This document shows positions 1 to 5,443 of a DNA stretch of 5,443 nt, piece after piece. Every line of letters starts with the position of its first letter. The first letter of the stretch is position 1. The notes beneath the pieces were generated by a model, which was not told the DNA's origin, searched no databases, and saw only the letters and a list, made by a program, of their open reading frames with translations. A program made the position numbers and the translations under genes. The DNA comes from Deltaproteobacteria bacterium (GTDB lineage Bacteria > Desulfobacterota > Desulfovibrionia > Desulfovibrionales > Desulfovibrionaceae): the NCBI GenBank assembly GCA_025350085.1, contig JANXYI010000405.1, positions 1 to 5,443 of the forward strand, given 5' to 3'.

Positions 1-703
1 CCGCGTCTATGCCGTGGCCCAGGGCTCCCTGACCCTTGGCGGCTACTCGGCCGAGGGCCAGGCCGCCACAGCCACAAAGAACATCACCACGGTTGCGCGC
101 ATGCCGAACGGCGCAATAGTGGAGCGCGAGGTGAGCTTCCAGTTCAACAAGCAGGACGCGATGACCATCAACCTTTCCGGCACCCCGGACTTCGGCACGG
201 CCATGCAGGTGGCCAACCGCATCAACGGCGTCCTTGGCGGCGGCCTGGCCAAGGCCGTGGACGGCGCCACCATCCAGCTCACCATCCCGGCCAAGTTCCA
301 GAACAACCTGGTGCCGCTCATGGCCTCCCTGGAGAACCTGGACATCTCGCCGGATTCCCGGGCCCGCGTGGTGGTGGACGAGAAGACCGGCACCGTGGTC
401 CTGGGCGGCAACGTGCGCCTGACCAAGGTCGCCGTGGCCCACGGCAACCTGCAGATCGTGGTGGCCGAGACCCCCAACGTGAGCCAGCCCGGCGCCTTCT
501 CCGGCGGCACGACCCAGGTGACCCCGCAGACCGACCTGAAGGTCAAGGAACAGAACAACCGCCTGCTGCTCATGGAGGGCGCGACCCTGCAGGAGCTGGT
601 GGACGGGCTGAACTCCGTGGGCGCCACCCCGCGCGACCTCATCTCCATCCTGCGCACCCTCAAGACCGCGGGCTCGTTGCAAGCGGACCTGGAGGTCATC
701 TGA
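1..703 (+). CDS. flgI: Flagellar P-ring protein FlgI, 5'-truncated by the window edge
   Basis: FlgI is the periplasmic subunit of the P-ring, the peptidoglycan-level bushing around the flagellar rod. The reading frame is already open at base 2 (R-V-Y-A-V-A-Q-G) and ends at TGA 701-703, giving 233 residues. The family is about 365 residues long in E. coli, so roughly the first third, including the Sec signal peptide, lies upstream. The GTG at 14 is an internal Val codon, not a start. Recognisable family segments are [13 protein letters not shown] at the left edge, [10 protein letters not shown], a [14 protein letters not shown] stretch, [19 protein letters not shown] followed by [19 protein letters not shown], and the C-terminal [20 protein letters not shown] and [18 protein letters not shown]. 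No frameshift or internal damage is visible. The stop overlaps the flgJ start by one base, so the two are probably translationally coupled. Family assignment is very secure. Confidence 0.98.
   Translation, partial: RVYAVAQGSLTLGGYSAEGQAATATKNITTVARMPNGAIVEREVSFQFNKQDAMTINLSGTPDFGTAMQVANRINGVLGGGLAKAVDGATIQLTIPAKFQNNLVPLMASLENLDISPDSRARVVVDEKTGTVVLGGNVRLTKVAVAHGNLQIVVAETPNVSQPGAFSGGTTQVTPQTDLKVKEQNNRLLLMEGATLQELVDGLNSVGATPRDLISILRTLKTAGSLQADLEVI
691..696 (+). promoter_or_regulatory. Shine-Dalgarno site of flgJ, inside the end of flgI
   Basis: GGAGGT lies six bases before the ATG at 703 and is embedded in the last codons of flgI. Its position fixes the flgJ start. With the TGATG stop/start overlap it supports coupled translation of the two genes. 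Confidence 0.8.
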
Positions 704-1341
704 TGTCCGATTCCTCCATGGACGCTGCCGCGCTTTCGGCCAAGCAGGCCCAGGACGCGGACATGGTCCAGCTCAAGATGCAGGTGGACCGCCTGCGCAG
801 CGACCTGACGCCTGGCCCCAGCAAGCAGCAGAAGCTGCGCAAGGCCTGCACCGACTTCGAGGCCGTGTTCATCAGCAAGATCTGGGAGCAGATGCGCGCC
901 ACCGTGCCCAAGGGCGGGTACCTGAACTCGCCCCAGCAGGACATGTACCGCTCCATGTTCGACCGCGACTTTGCCGAGAAGCTGGCTGGCGACGGCGGCT
1001 TCGGCCTGGGCGACATGCTCTACGGCCAGCTCAAGCAGCGGATGCAGGCCAGCGGCAAGGCCGATGGCGCCGCCGCAGTCCAGACCGCGGTGCAGGCTGC
1101 GGCCCAGGCCCCTGTGGGCGCGCCCGCCAAGACGACGCTGGAATCCAGGCAGCTCAAGCCTCCAAAGCGGGCCCCCCAGGTTCAGGCCCAGGCCCCGGAG
1201 CGTCCGGCCTCGGTGCCGGGCGAGGTCATGGCCGATGTGGAGGCCCTGGCGAGGCGCATCGAGGCGGCCTACGACAAGAAGATCCTGGCCGCCGAAACCG
1301 CGGCCGCGGGCAGTGGCCGCAGACTTGCAGTGATCGGGTAG
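703..1341 (+). CDS. flgJ: Single-domain rod-binding/rod-cap protein FlgJ (no hydrolase domain)
   Basis: 212 residues. Residues 44-112 carry the FlgJ N-terminal rod-binding domain: LRKACTDFEAVFISKIWEQM, then the spaced MYRSMFDRDFAEKLAG and GGFGLGDMLYGQL. In the family this domain acts in the periplasm as a scaffold for rod polymerisation. Enterobacterial FlgJ (about 313 residues) has a second, muramidase/glucosaminidase domain. Here residues 113-172 are instead an Ala/Gln/Pro-rich linker, followed by a short probable helix (about 173-200, EVMADVEALARRIEAAYDKK) and the tail GSGRRLAVIG. The hydrolase is absent rather than disrupted: there is no remnant in the 90 bases after the stop. Single-domain FlgJ is known in several proteobacterial lineages, where a separate lytic enzyme opens the wall (SltF in Rhodobacter is the precedent). 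The ATG at 703 is set by GGAGGT at 691-696. Domain identity is confident; the role of the tail is unknown. Confidence 0.92.
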   Translation: MSDSSMDAAALSAKQAQDADMVQLKMQVDRLRSDLTPGPSKQQKLRKACTDFEAVFISKIWEQMRATVPKGGYLNSPQQDMYRSMFDRDFAEKLAGDGGFGLGDMLYGQLKQRMQASGKADGAAAVQTAVQAAAQAPVGAPAKTTLESRQLKPPKRAPQVQAQAPERPASVPGEVMADVEALARRIEAAYDKKILAAETAAAGSGRRLAVIG

Positions 1342-1351
1342 GGCACGTGCC
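1342..1351. repeat. Perfect 10-base palindrome just after the flgJ stop
   Basis: GGCACGTGCC equals its own reverse complement and begins one base after the flgJ TAG. It could be a small dimeric-regulator half-site or chance in GC-rich DNA. It lacks the spacing of a sigma-54 promoter, because the -24-like GG and the next GC are only 10 bases apart. Confidence 0.35.
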
Positions 1352-1355
1352 GCAA

Positions 1356-1370
1356 GCCCTGGTCCAGGGC
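1356..1370 (+). other. GC-rich hairpin in the flgJ-flgN gap
   Basis: GCCCTG (1356-1361) pairs perfectly with CAGGGC (1365-1370) around a GTC loop. Two more G-C pairs (1352-1353 with 1371-1372) are possible across an AA bulge. The first T-run (1387-1390) begins 16 bases past the stem, so this is not a canonical intrinsic terminator. It may instead be an RNA-processing or 3'-end stabilising structure between flgJ and the flgN segment. Formation in vivo is inferred. Confidence 0.5.
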
Positions 1371-1380
1371 GCAGGCTGAG

Positions 1381-1415
1381 CAGTAATTTTCTTGAAATAA
1401 TTGAATTTTTTGTAC
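1381..1415 (+). promoter_or_regulatory. AT-rich leader segment upstream of flgN
   Basis: Only 7 of these 35 bases are G or C, against strongly GC-rich flanking genes. It contains a run of six T at 1406-1411 and the TTGAAATAATTG stretch at 1392-1403. It may be a promoter with poor consensus match, or an unstructured leader that aids ribosome or RNA-binding-protein access. I cannot decide between these from sequence alone. Confidence 0.45.
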
Positions 1416-1427
1416 AGGGAGGCGTAC
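1412..1427 (+). promoter_or_regulatory. flgN Shine-Dalgarno inside a hairpin, candidate CsrA binding site
   Basis: GTACAGGGAGGC (1412-1423) matches the published CsrA/RsmA selection consensus RUACARGGAUGU at 10 of 12 positions, including the core GGA (1418-1420). GTAC at 1412-1415 can pair with GTAC at 1424-1427, leaving an 8-base loop AGGGAGGC that displays the GGA, the arrangement CsrA prefers. The same bases are the Shine-Dalgarno of flgN (GGAGG at 1418-1422, nine bases before the ATG), so occupancy would block initiation. The other three ribosome sites here (691-696, 1900-1905, 4051-4056) lack the ACA-GGA context. The match and hairpin are seen; CsrA binding is inferred, and no csrA gene is visible in this window. 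Confidence 0.55.
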
Positions 1428-1431
1428 CGGC

Positions 1432-1911
1432 ATGCTGCAAATCATCCAGGCAAATTTGTCCCGCCAGGTGCGCGCGCTGGAACTTTTGTCCGCCCTTTTG
1501 GAAGAAGAATTTGCCGCCCTCATGGGCCGGCAGCCCCAGGAAGTGAGCAGCCTGGAACTCTCGGTGCAGGAGCTCATGCGCCAGCTCGTGGCCGAACGCA
1601 TGCAGCTTCGGCGCCTTATCGCCGCCAGGTATCCCGGAGCGGAGCGCCTGCACGAGGTTCTGGCCCAGATCCCGGCCGAGGACGCGGCAGCGCTTGCCGC
1701 CGTGCTGGCCGAGCTGGATAAGAGCGAGCAGATCTGCGCCATGCAGGCCGACAAGAACCGCCAGCTGGCGCTCGGCCTCTATGACCAGAGCATGCAGGTC
1801 TTGACGCACCTGCACAAGTCCATGCAGCCGACCACCGAGATTTACGGCAAGCGTGGGCGCTACGCCAAGGCGCCCCAGGGCCAGGCCAGCTTCTTCAGCG
1901 GGAGGCTCTAG
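1432..1911 (+). CDS. flgN: FlgN-family export chaperone for FlgK and FlgL
   Basis: 159 residues, predicted almost wholly helical and cytoplasmic. FlgN binds the C-terminal helices of FlgK and FlgL and keeps them export-competent for the flagellar type III apparatus. Support comes from size (E. coli FlgN is about 138), from helical heptad-like Leu/Glu-rich segments at residues 1-65 and 70-130, and from the tail: TEIYGKRGRY (about 136-144) followed by SFFSGRL at the very end, which resembles Desulfovibrio-type FlgN proteins. Position directly before its expected clients flgK and flgL is strong supporting context. The ATG at 1432 is the only plausible start: in-frame stops at 1384, 1393 and 1402 lie just upstream and GGAGG is well placed. 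The first 25 codons use more T/A (TTT, TTG, GAA) than neighbouring genes, which would keep the initiation region weakly structured. Sequence divergence in this family limits certainty slightly. Confidence 0.87.
   Translation: MLQIIQANLSRQVRALELLSALLEEEFAALMGRQPQEVSSLELSVQELMRQLVAERMQLRRLIAARYPGAERLHEVLAQIPAEDAAALAAVLAELDKSEQICAMQADKNRQLALGLYDQSMQVLTHLHKSMQPTTEIYGKRGRYAKAPQGQASFFSGRL
1900..1905 (+). promoter_or_regulatory. Shine-Dalgarno site of flgK, within flgN
   Basis: GGGAGG is located in the final codons of flgN, six bases before the flgK ATG at 1912. The flgN TAG (1909-1911) touches that ATG directly, so ribosomes finishing flgN can re-initiate on flgK. Confidence 0.8.
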
Positions 1912-4047
1912 ATGTTCGGACCCAACTCCATCCTCGACATCGGCCGCAGCGGGCTCTTTGCCGCCCAGGCCGCCATCTCGGTGACGGGCGAGAACATCGC
2001 CAACGTCAGCACCGAGGGCTACAGCCGCCGCACGGTGCGCTTCGACGAGGCCTTCAACATCGACTCCATGCCCGGCCAGGTCGGCACGGGCGTCTGGGCT
2101 GGCGAGATCCAGCGCCACTTCGACCAGTACGTGGAGACTCAGTACTACGACCAGGCCACCATGCGCGACCGCTGGGACACGCTCTACACCCAGCTCCAGG
2201 GCACGGAGAGCCTGTTCAACGAGTCCCAGGGCTTCGGCCTCTCCTCCAGCCTGTCCGGGTTCTTCGACAACTGGGAGAACCTGACCCAGCGGCCCGAGGA
2301 TGCGGGCAGCCGCAGCCAGGTCATCGAGGGCGCGCAGACCCTGGTCTCCACCCTGCACCAGACCGATTCGGACCTGTCGCTCATGCAGCAGAAGGCCGAC
2401 ACGGCCATCAGCCAGGGCGTATCCGACGTCAACGACCTGCTCAAGCAGATCGCGGACCTGAACACCCAGATCAAGACCCACGATGTGCCGGGCTCGAACA
2501 ACGCCAACCAGCTCTACGACCAGCGCGGCATGCTCGTGCGCAACCTGGCCAAGCTGGTGGACATCAACTACATCGACAAGGGCAGCGGCAACATCACCAT
2601 CACCACCAAGGCCGGACAGACCCTGCTGGACAACGAGCAGTTTTTCAACATCTCCTACGACGGCCCCCAGGCCACCAACGCCCTCATGGCCGGGTCCAAG
2701 TTCGACGGCGCCGTGTACTTCCAGGGCAACGACAACCTGGAGTACACCCTCGAGGTCGTGAGCAACGCCGGCACCAACATGATGGTCAGCAACACCGGGG
2801 TGGCCGCGCAGTTCCGCGTGTCCACGGACGGCGGCAACACCTGGCTCAAGAACGCCGACGGCACGGATAAGCTCTTCTACGCCCGGCCCGAGGACAACAT
2901 GATCCAGGTGGGCAACCTGAAGGTCTGGTTCGGCAAGAGCACGGACGAAGCCGCGACGCCCGCCAATGCCTTCACCAAGGGCGACCGCTTCAACATCGTG
3001 CCCAAGAAGGCGCTGTACTGGAACCAGAACACCTCCACCAAGGAGATCATCTCGCCCGTGACCAGCCTGACCGGCGTGGACAACCCCGCCCGCCTCACCG
3101 GCGGCTCGCTCGCGGCCTTGTTCAACTTCAAGGACGACTACGTGGGCCGCTACCGCGAGAAGCTGGACGCCATCGCCACCACCCTGGCCTGGGAGGTCAA
3201 CCGCCGCCACAGCCAGGGCGTCGGCCTAGAGAAGCTCACCGATGTCCAGGGCACCTACTCCGTGGTGGACGACACCCGCGCGCTGGCCAGCGGCTCCTCG
3301 GGCCTGATTTACGGCTCGAAGCTGACTTCCGGCAGCGCCAACATCTACGTCTACAACGCCAGCACCGGCGAACTTGTCTCCGGCGCGGCGCTCGACTTCG
3401 ACAGCTTCGCCGCGGGCCAGCAGAATTTCAACCCGGCCACCGTGACCTTGAGCGGCGTGAGCGCCGCCTTCAACAACAGCTTCGGCACCTTCCTCACGGC
3501 CTCGGTGGTCAACCACAAGCTGTCCATCCAGGCCAAGAGCGGCTATACCTTCGCCTTTGGCACGGACACCACGGGAGTTGTGGCCGCACTCGGCATGAAC
3601 ACCTTCTTCGACGGCTCCAACACCCGCGACATTGCGGTGAACACCAAGATCACCACCAACCAGGCCAACCTCGCCACCGGGCATGTCAACGGCGGGGAAG
3701 AGGGCAACCAGGGCGACCCGGCAACGGCCACGGCCATCGCCGGCCTGCGCGACACCAAGGTCAACATGACCACCATCCGCGAGGGCACGGTCTCCCAGAG
3801 CGTGGTCAAGTACTACGACTCCCTGGTGGGCGCCGTGGGCGCGGACACGGCCCGGGTGAAGTTCAACTTCCAGTACAAGGAGACGCTCGCGAGCGACCTG
3901 AACGACCGCCAGCAGTCCATCTCCGGGGTCAACCTGGACGAAGAGATGTCGAGCCTCATCAAATATCAGCATGCCTACACGGCTGCGGCCAAGCTCATCA
4001 CCACGGCGGACCAGATGCTGCAAACCCTGCTTTCGATGAAGCCCTAG
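1912..4047 (+). CDS. flgK: Hook-associated protein FlgK (HAP1), long form
   Basis: 711 residues; forms the first junction layer between hook and filament after type III export. The N-terminal rod/hook signature is clear at residues 8-44 (LDIGRSGLFAAQAAISVTGE, then NIANVSTEGYSRR). The C-terminal family signature is at 669-709 (SISGVNLDEEMSSLIKYQHA, then YTAAAKLITTADQMLQTLLS). Residues 395-437 hold the typical LTGGSLAALFNFKDDYVGRY followed by KLDAIATTLAWEVNRRHSQG. E. coli FlgK is 547 residues; the excess lies mainly in two middle regions. One is around 298-370, with an Asp-box STDGGNTW at 304-311 and GDRFNIVP at 357-364. The other, about 461-580, is beta-rich and Gly/Ser/Asn/Thr-rich, ending in LGMNTFFDGSN and AVNTKI; it probably forms an exposed domain. 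I see no cysteine in the translation. No signal peptide is expected or seen. It starts immediately after the flgN stop and leads into flgL after 15 bases. Confidence 0.97.
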   Translation: MFGPNSILDIGRSGLFAAQAAISVTGENIANVSTEGYSRRTVRFDEAFNIDSMPGQVGTGVWAGEIQRHFDQYVETQYYDQATMRDRWDTLYTQLQGTESLFNESQGFGLSSSLSGFFDNWENLTQRPEDAGSRSQVIEGAQTLVSTLHQTDSDLSLMQQKADTAISQGVSDVNDLLKQIADLNTQIKTHDVPGSNNANQLYDQRGMLVRNLAKLVDINYIDKGSGNITITTKAGQTLLDNEQFFNISYDGPQATNALMAGSKFDGAVYFQGNDNLEYTLEVVSNAGTNMMVSNTGVAAQFRVSTDGGNTWLKNADGTDKLFYARPEDNMIQVGNLKVWFGKSTDEAATPANAFTKGDRFNIVPKKALYWNQNTSTKEIISPVTSLTGVDNPARLTGGSLAALFNFKDDYVGRYREKLDAIATTLAWEVNRRHSQGVGLEKLTDVQGTYSVVDDTRALASGSSGLIYGSKLTSGSANIYVYNASTGELVSGAALDFDSFAAGQQNFNPATVTLSGVSAAFNNSFGTFLTASVVNHKLSIQAKSGYTFAFGTDTTGVVAALGMNTFFDGSNTRDIAVNTKITTNQANLATGHVNGGEEGNQGDPATATAIAGLRDTKVNMTTIREGTVSQSVVKYYDSLVGAVGADTARVKFNFQYKETLASDLNDRQQSISGVNLDEEMSSLIKYQHAYTAAAKLITTADQMLQTLLSMKP

Positions 4048-4050
4048 GCC

Positions 4051-4056
4051 AGGAGG
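4051..4056 (+). promoter_or_regulatory. Shine-Dalgarno site of flgL
   Basis: AGGAGG sits in the 15-base flgK-flgL spacer, six bases before the ATG at 4063. It is a strong conventional site, consistent with efficient translation of an abundant junction protein. Confidence 0.85.
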
Positions 4057-4062
4057 AACATC

Positions 4063-5443
4063 ATGTTCCGCGTCTCCCAGAACCAGCTCTACGCCCAGTT
4101 CCTGAACGGAATGGGCACCTCGCTCAGCTCCCTGACGGACCTGAACATCCAGGCCCAGACCCAGAAGCGCGTCAACAAGCCCTCGGACGATCCCACGGCC
4201 ACGGCGCGCATCCTGGACCACCGGGGCACCCTGCACGCCTTCGGCCAGTTCCAGACGAACCTGGACACGGCCAAGGGCTGGCTCGGGCAGAGCGACTCCA
4301 CGCTCATGCAGGTCTCGACCATCGTCACCCGGGCCAAGGAGCTGGCCGAGCAGGCCGCCACGGGCACCATGTCGGCCGACAACCGCCAGCAGATCAGCTA
4401 CGAGGCGCGCCAGCTCTTCGACCAGCTGCTCGAGCTCGGCAACACGCGCTACGAGGGCAAGAGCGTTTACGCCGGGCAGAAGACCGACCAGAACGCCTTC
4501 CGTGAAGTCCTCTGGATGACCACCAACGATCCGAATATCACCTCGACCAACAGCTTCAAGATCGACGGCTTCTCCAAGCAGACCACGCTGGTGGAGTTCA
4601 CGGACAAGGCCGGGGTGGCCGCGCCGGGCGCCCTGGTGAACATGAGCAACTGCAACGTGCGCTACAGCATCGACGGCGGCCGGAGCTTTTTGAACGACGG
4701 CTCGGTGACCGTGGACCCAAGCGGCCACGTAATCCTCGCCCTGCCCAAGAGCGGCGCCTCCGTGACCTTTGACCACGACTCCCAGGTCAAGGCCAACAAG
4801 ATCAGCGACCCTGGCGACGCCACCGGGTCCTGGCTCTGGCTCAGGCCTTCGGCCGTGTACCAGGGCGACGACGCCGACGCCATCAAGGTCAGCGCCATGG
4901 GCACGGGCACCCAGTTCATCAAGGCCCAGGCCTCCGGGGCCTTCCCGGGCAACACCCTCGTGCGCATCGACAGCTCCGGAACCATGGCCCAGGCCATCGA
5001 CTATTCCTACAGCCTGGACAACGGCATGAGCTGGGTCACGGGCAATCGCGTGGCCGCGGACTCAACCGCCAGCAACGCCATGCTCAACGTGGCCGGGGGC
5101 GGTGTGCTCACGCTCACCTCCAACGGCGGGAACGTGCTTCAGCCCGGCTCCCAGTTCCTGATCCGCCCGCGCACCGCGGCCATCACCCTGCAGGTGAACG
5201 TGAGCGAGACCGTGCAGATCAACGACGTGGGCAAGAACATCTTCGGCGGCATCTACCAGGACCCGGACAAGGTGGCCAGCAACGGCGGGGCGCGCCTGTC
5301 CCTGACGAGCAGCAATGCCGCGGCCGTGTTCAGCACCAACTCCTGGAACTTCACCGCCAGCAACGGCGGGATCGTCAGCCGGAACCTTTTCGAGACCATG
5401 GGCAACCTGGTGGCCTTCCTGGAAACCAACACGCAGTCCGGCG
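4063..5443 (+). CDS. flgL: Hook-associated protein FlgL (HAP3), long form, 3'-truncated by the window edge
   Basis: 460 codons are visible and the frame is still open at the edge. FlgL forms the second hook-filament junction layer, on which flagellin polymerises. The flagellin-like N-terminal D0/D1 helices are at residues 1-138: FRVSQNQLYAQFLNGM, then the hallmark QTQKRVNKPSDDPTATARIL (32-51), then TNLDTAKGWLGQSDSTLMQV and NRQQISYEARQLFDQLLELG to YEGKSVYAGQKT. Residues 145-435 are a large beta-rich Gly/Ser/Asn-rich region. NLFETMGNLVAFLETN (441-456) looks like the start of the C-terminal D1 helix. E. coli FlgL is 317 residues in total, so this protein is clearly expanded; I estimate slightly over 500 residues. 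Two Asp-box-like motifs occur, SIDGGRSF (202-209) and SLDNGMSW (317-324). Residue 197 is the only cysteine in the visible part. The start is fixed by AGGAGG at 4051-4056. Confidence 0.96.
   Translation, partial: MFRVSQNQLYAQFLNGMGTSLSSLTDLNIQAQTQKRVNKPSDDPTATARILDHRGTLHAFGQFQTNLDTAKGWLGQSDSTLMQVSTIVTRAKELAEQAATGTMSADNRQQISYEARQLFDQLLELGNTRYEGKSVYAGQKTDQNAFREVLWMTTNDPNITSTNSFKIDGFSKQTTLVEFTDKAGVAAPGALVNMSNCNVRYSIDGGRSFLNDGSVTVDPSGHVILALPKSGASVTFDHDSQVKANKISDPGDATGSWLWLRPSAVYQGDDADAIKVSAMGTGTQFIKAQASGAFPGNTLVRIDSSGTMAQAIDYSYSLDNGMSWVTGNRVAADSTASNAMLNVAGGGVLTLTSNGGNVLQPGSQFLIRPRTAAITLQVNVSETVQINDVGKNIFGGIYQDPDKVASNGGARLSLTSSNAAAVFSTNSWNFTASNGGIVSRNLFETMGNLVAFLETNTQSG

Larger units (their letters stand above)
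1342..1431. other. flgJ-flgN intergenic region, the only sizeable gap in the window
   Basis: This 90-base gap interrupts an otherwise overlapping or closely packed gene set. From left to right it holds a 10-base palindrome, a GC-rich hairpin, an AT-rich stretch and a structured ribosome binding site. Frame-1 stops at 1384 (TAA), 1393 (TGA) and 1402 (TGA) rule out a longer flgN. No open frame here resembles flgM, which in some genomes is found next to flgN. I found no convincing sigma-70, sigma-28 or sigma-54 promoter: AATAAT at 1396-1401 resembles a -10 box but has no -35 partner. Confidence 0.7.

Noticed and set aside
1342..1356. Sigma-54 promoter in GGCAC-N-GC before flgN
   Set aside because: The two conserved dinucleotides are 10 bases apart instead of 12 by first-G spacing, and the TTGC element is missing.
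1356..1415. Intrinsic terminator after flgJ (GC hairpin followed by T-runs)
   Set aside because: The first T-run starts 16 bases beyond the 6-bp stem and is interrupted, whereas a working terminator needs U residues directly after the stem. It is kept as a hairpin of unknown role.
1392..1420. Sigma-70 promoter with TTGAAA at 1392-1397 as -35
   Set aside because: No -10-like hexamer occurs at 16-18 bases; that position falls in the Shine-Dalgarno.
1401..1721. Alternative + frame open across the start of flgN
   Set aside because: It is out of frame with flgN, has no ribosome site, and its product is Arg/Gly/Pro/Ala-rich as expected from a shifted GC-rich gene.
43..3210. Very long minus-strand open frame (1055 codons) running under flgI, flgJ, flgN and most of flgK
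   Set aside because: It is a codon-usage shadow. It is codon-aligned with flgJ, flgN and flgK, so it would be closed only by sense TTA, CTA or TCA codons, which this GC-rich genome nearly avoids. From 703 to 5443 I find only CTA at 3226-3228 and TCA at 5062-5064. Its Val/Gly/Leu/Ala/His-rich product resembles no family I know, while the + strand genes are unmistakable.
4043..4048. CCTAGG palindrome over the flgK stop codon
   Set aside because: Six bases, explained by the Pro codon and TAG stop followed by GC-rich spacer; no support for a regulatory role.
3226..4776. Second long minus-strand open frame (516 codons) under flgK and flgL
   Set aside because: Same mechanism as the larger shadow. 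It ends at the complement of the CTA codon at 3226-3228 and shows no recognisable family or ribosome site.

Overview
The window is a block of late-rod, ring and hook-junction flagellar genes, all on the + strand, from a GC-rich Gram-negative bacterium. A P-ring protein (FlgI) implies an outer membrane. The strong G/C preference at third codon positions, a FlgJ without a peptidoglycan-hydrolase domain, and unusually large FlgK and FlgL proteins fit a Desulfovibrio-like member of the Desulfobacterota best. That placement is an inference from gene style; no taxonomic marker is present.

Layout: 1-703 is the C-terminal two thirds of flgI. 703-1341 is a single-domain flgJ whose ATG overlaps the flgI stop by one base. 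1342-1431 is the only real gap; it holds a palindrome, a GC hairpin, a very AT-rich stretch and a Shine-Dalgarno set in a small hairpin. 1432-1911 is flgN, the export chaperone. 1912-4047 is flgK, which abuts flgN with no gap. 4063-5443 is flgL, which runs off the right edge with its C-terminal helix just beginning.

The genes follow assembly order. FlgI forms the P-ring around the rod and FlgJ caps and guides the growing rod. FlgN then chaperones FlgK and FlgL, which form the hook-filament junction. The tight spacing indicates one transcript with translational coupling, with a possible separate control point before flgN-flgK-flgL.

This is a core flagellar locus, and I see no mobile element, CRISPR array, RNA gene or new enzyme system. 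Two points deserve attention. First, the flgN ribosome binding site matches the CsrA recognition consensus at 10 of 12 positions and sits in a hairpin loop. Second, a similar Asp-box-containing segment occurs once in FlgK and twice in FlgL, which may explain part of their extra length.
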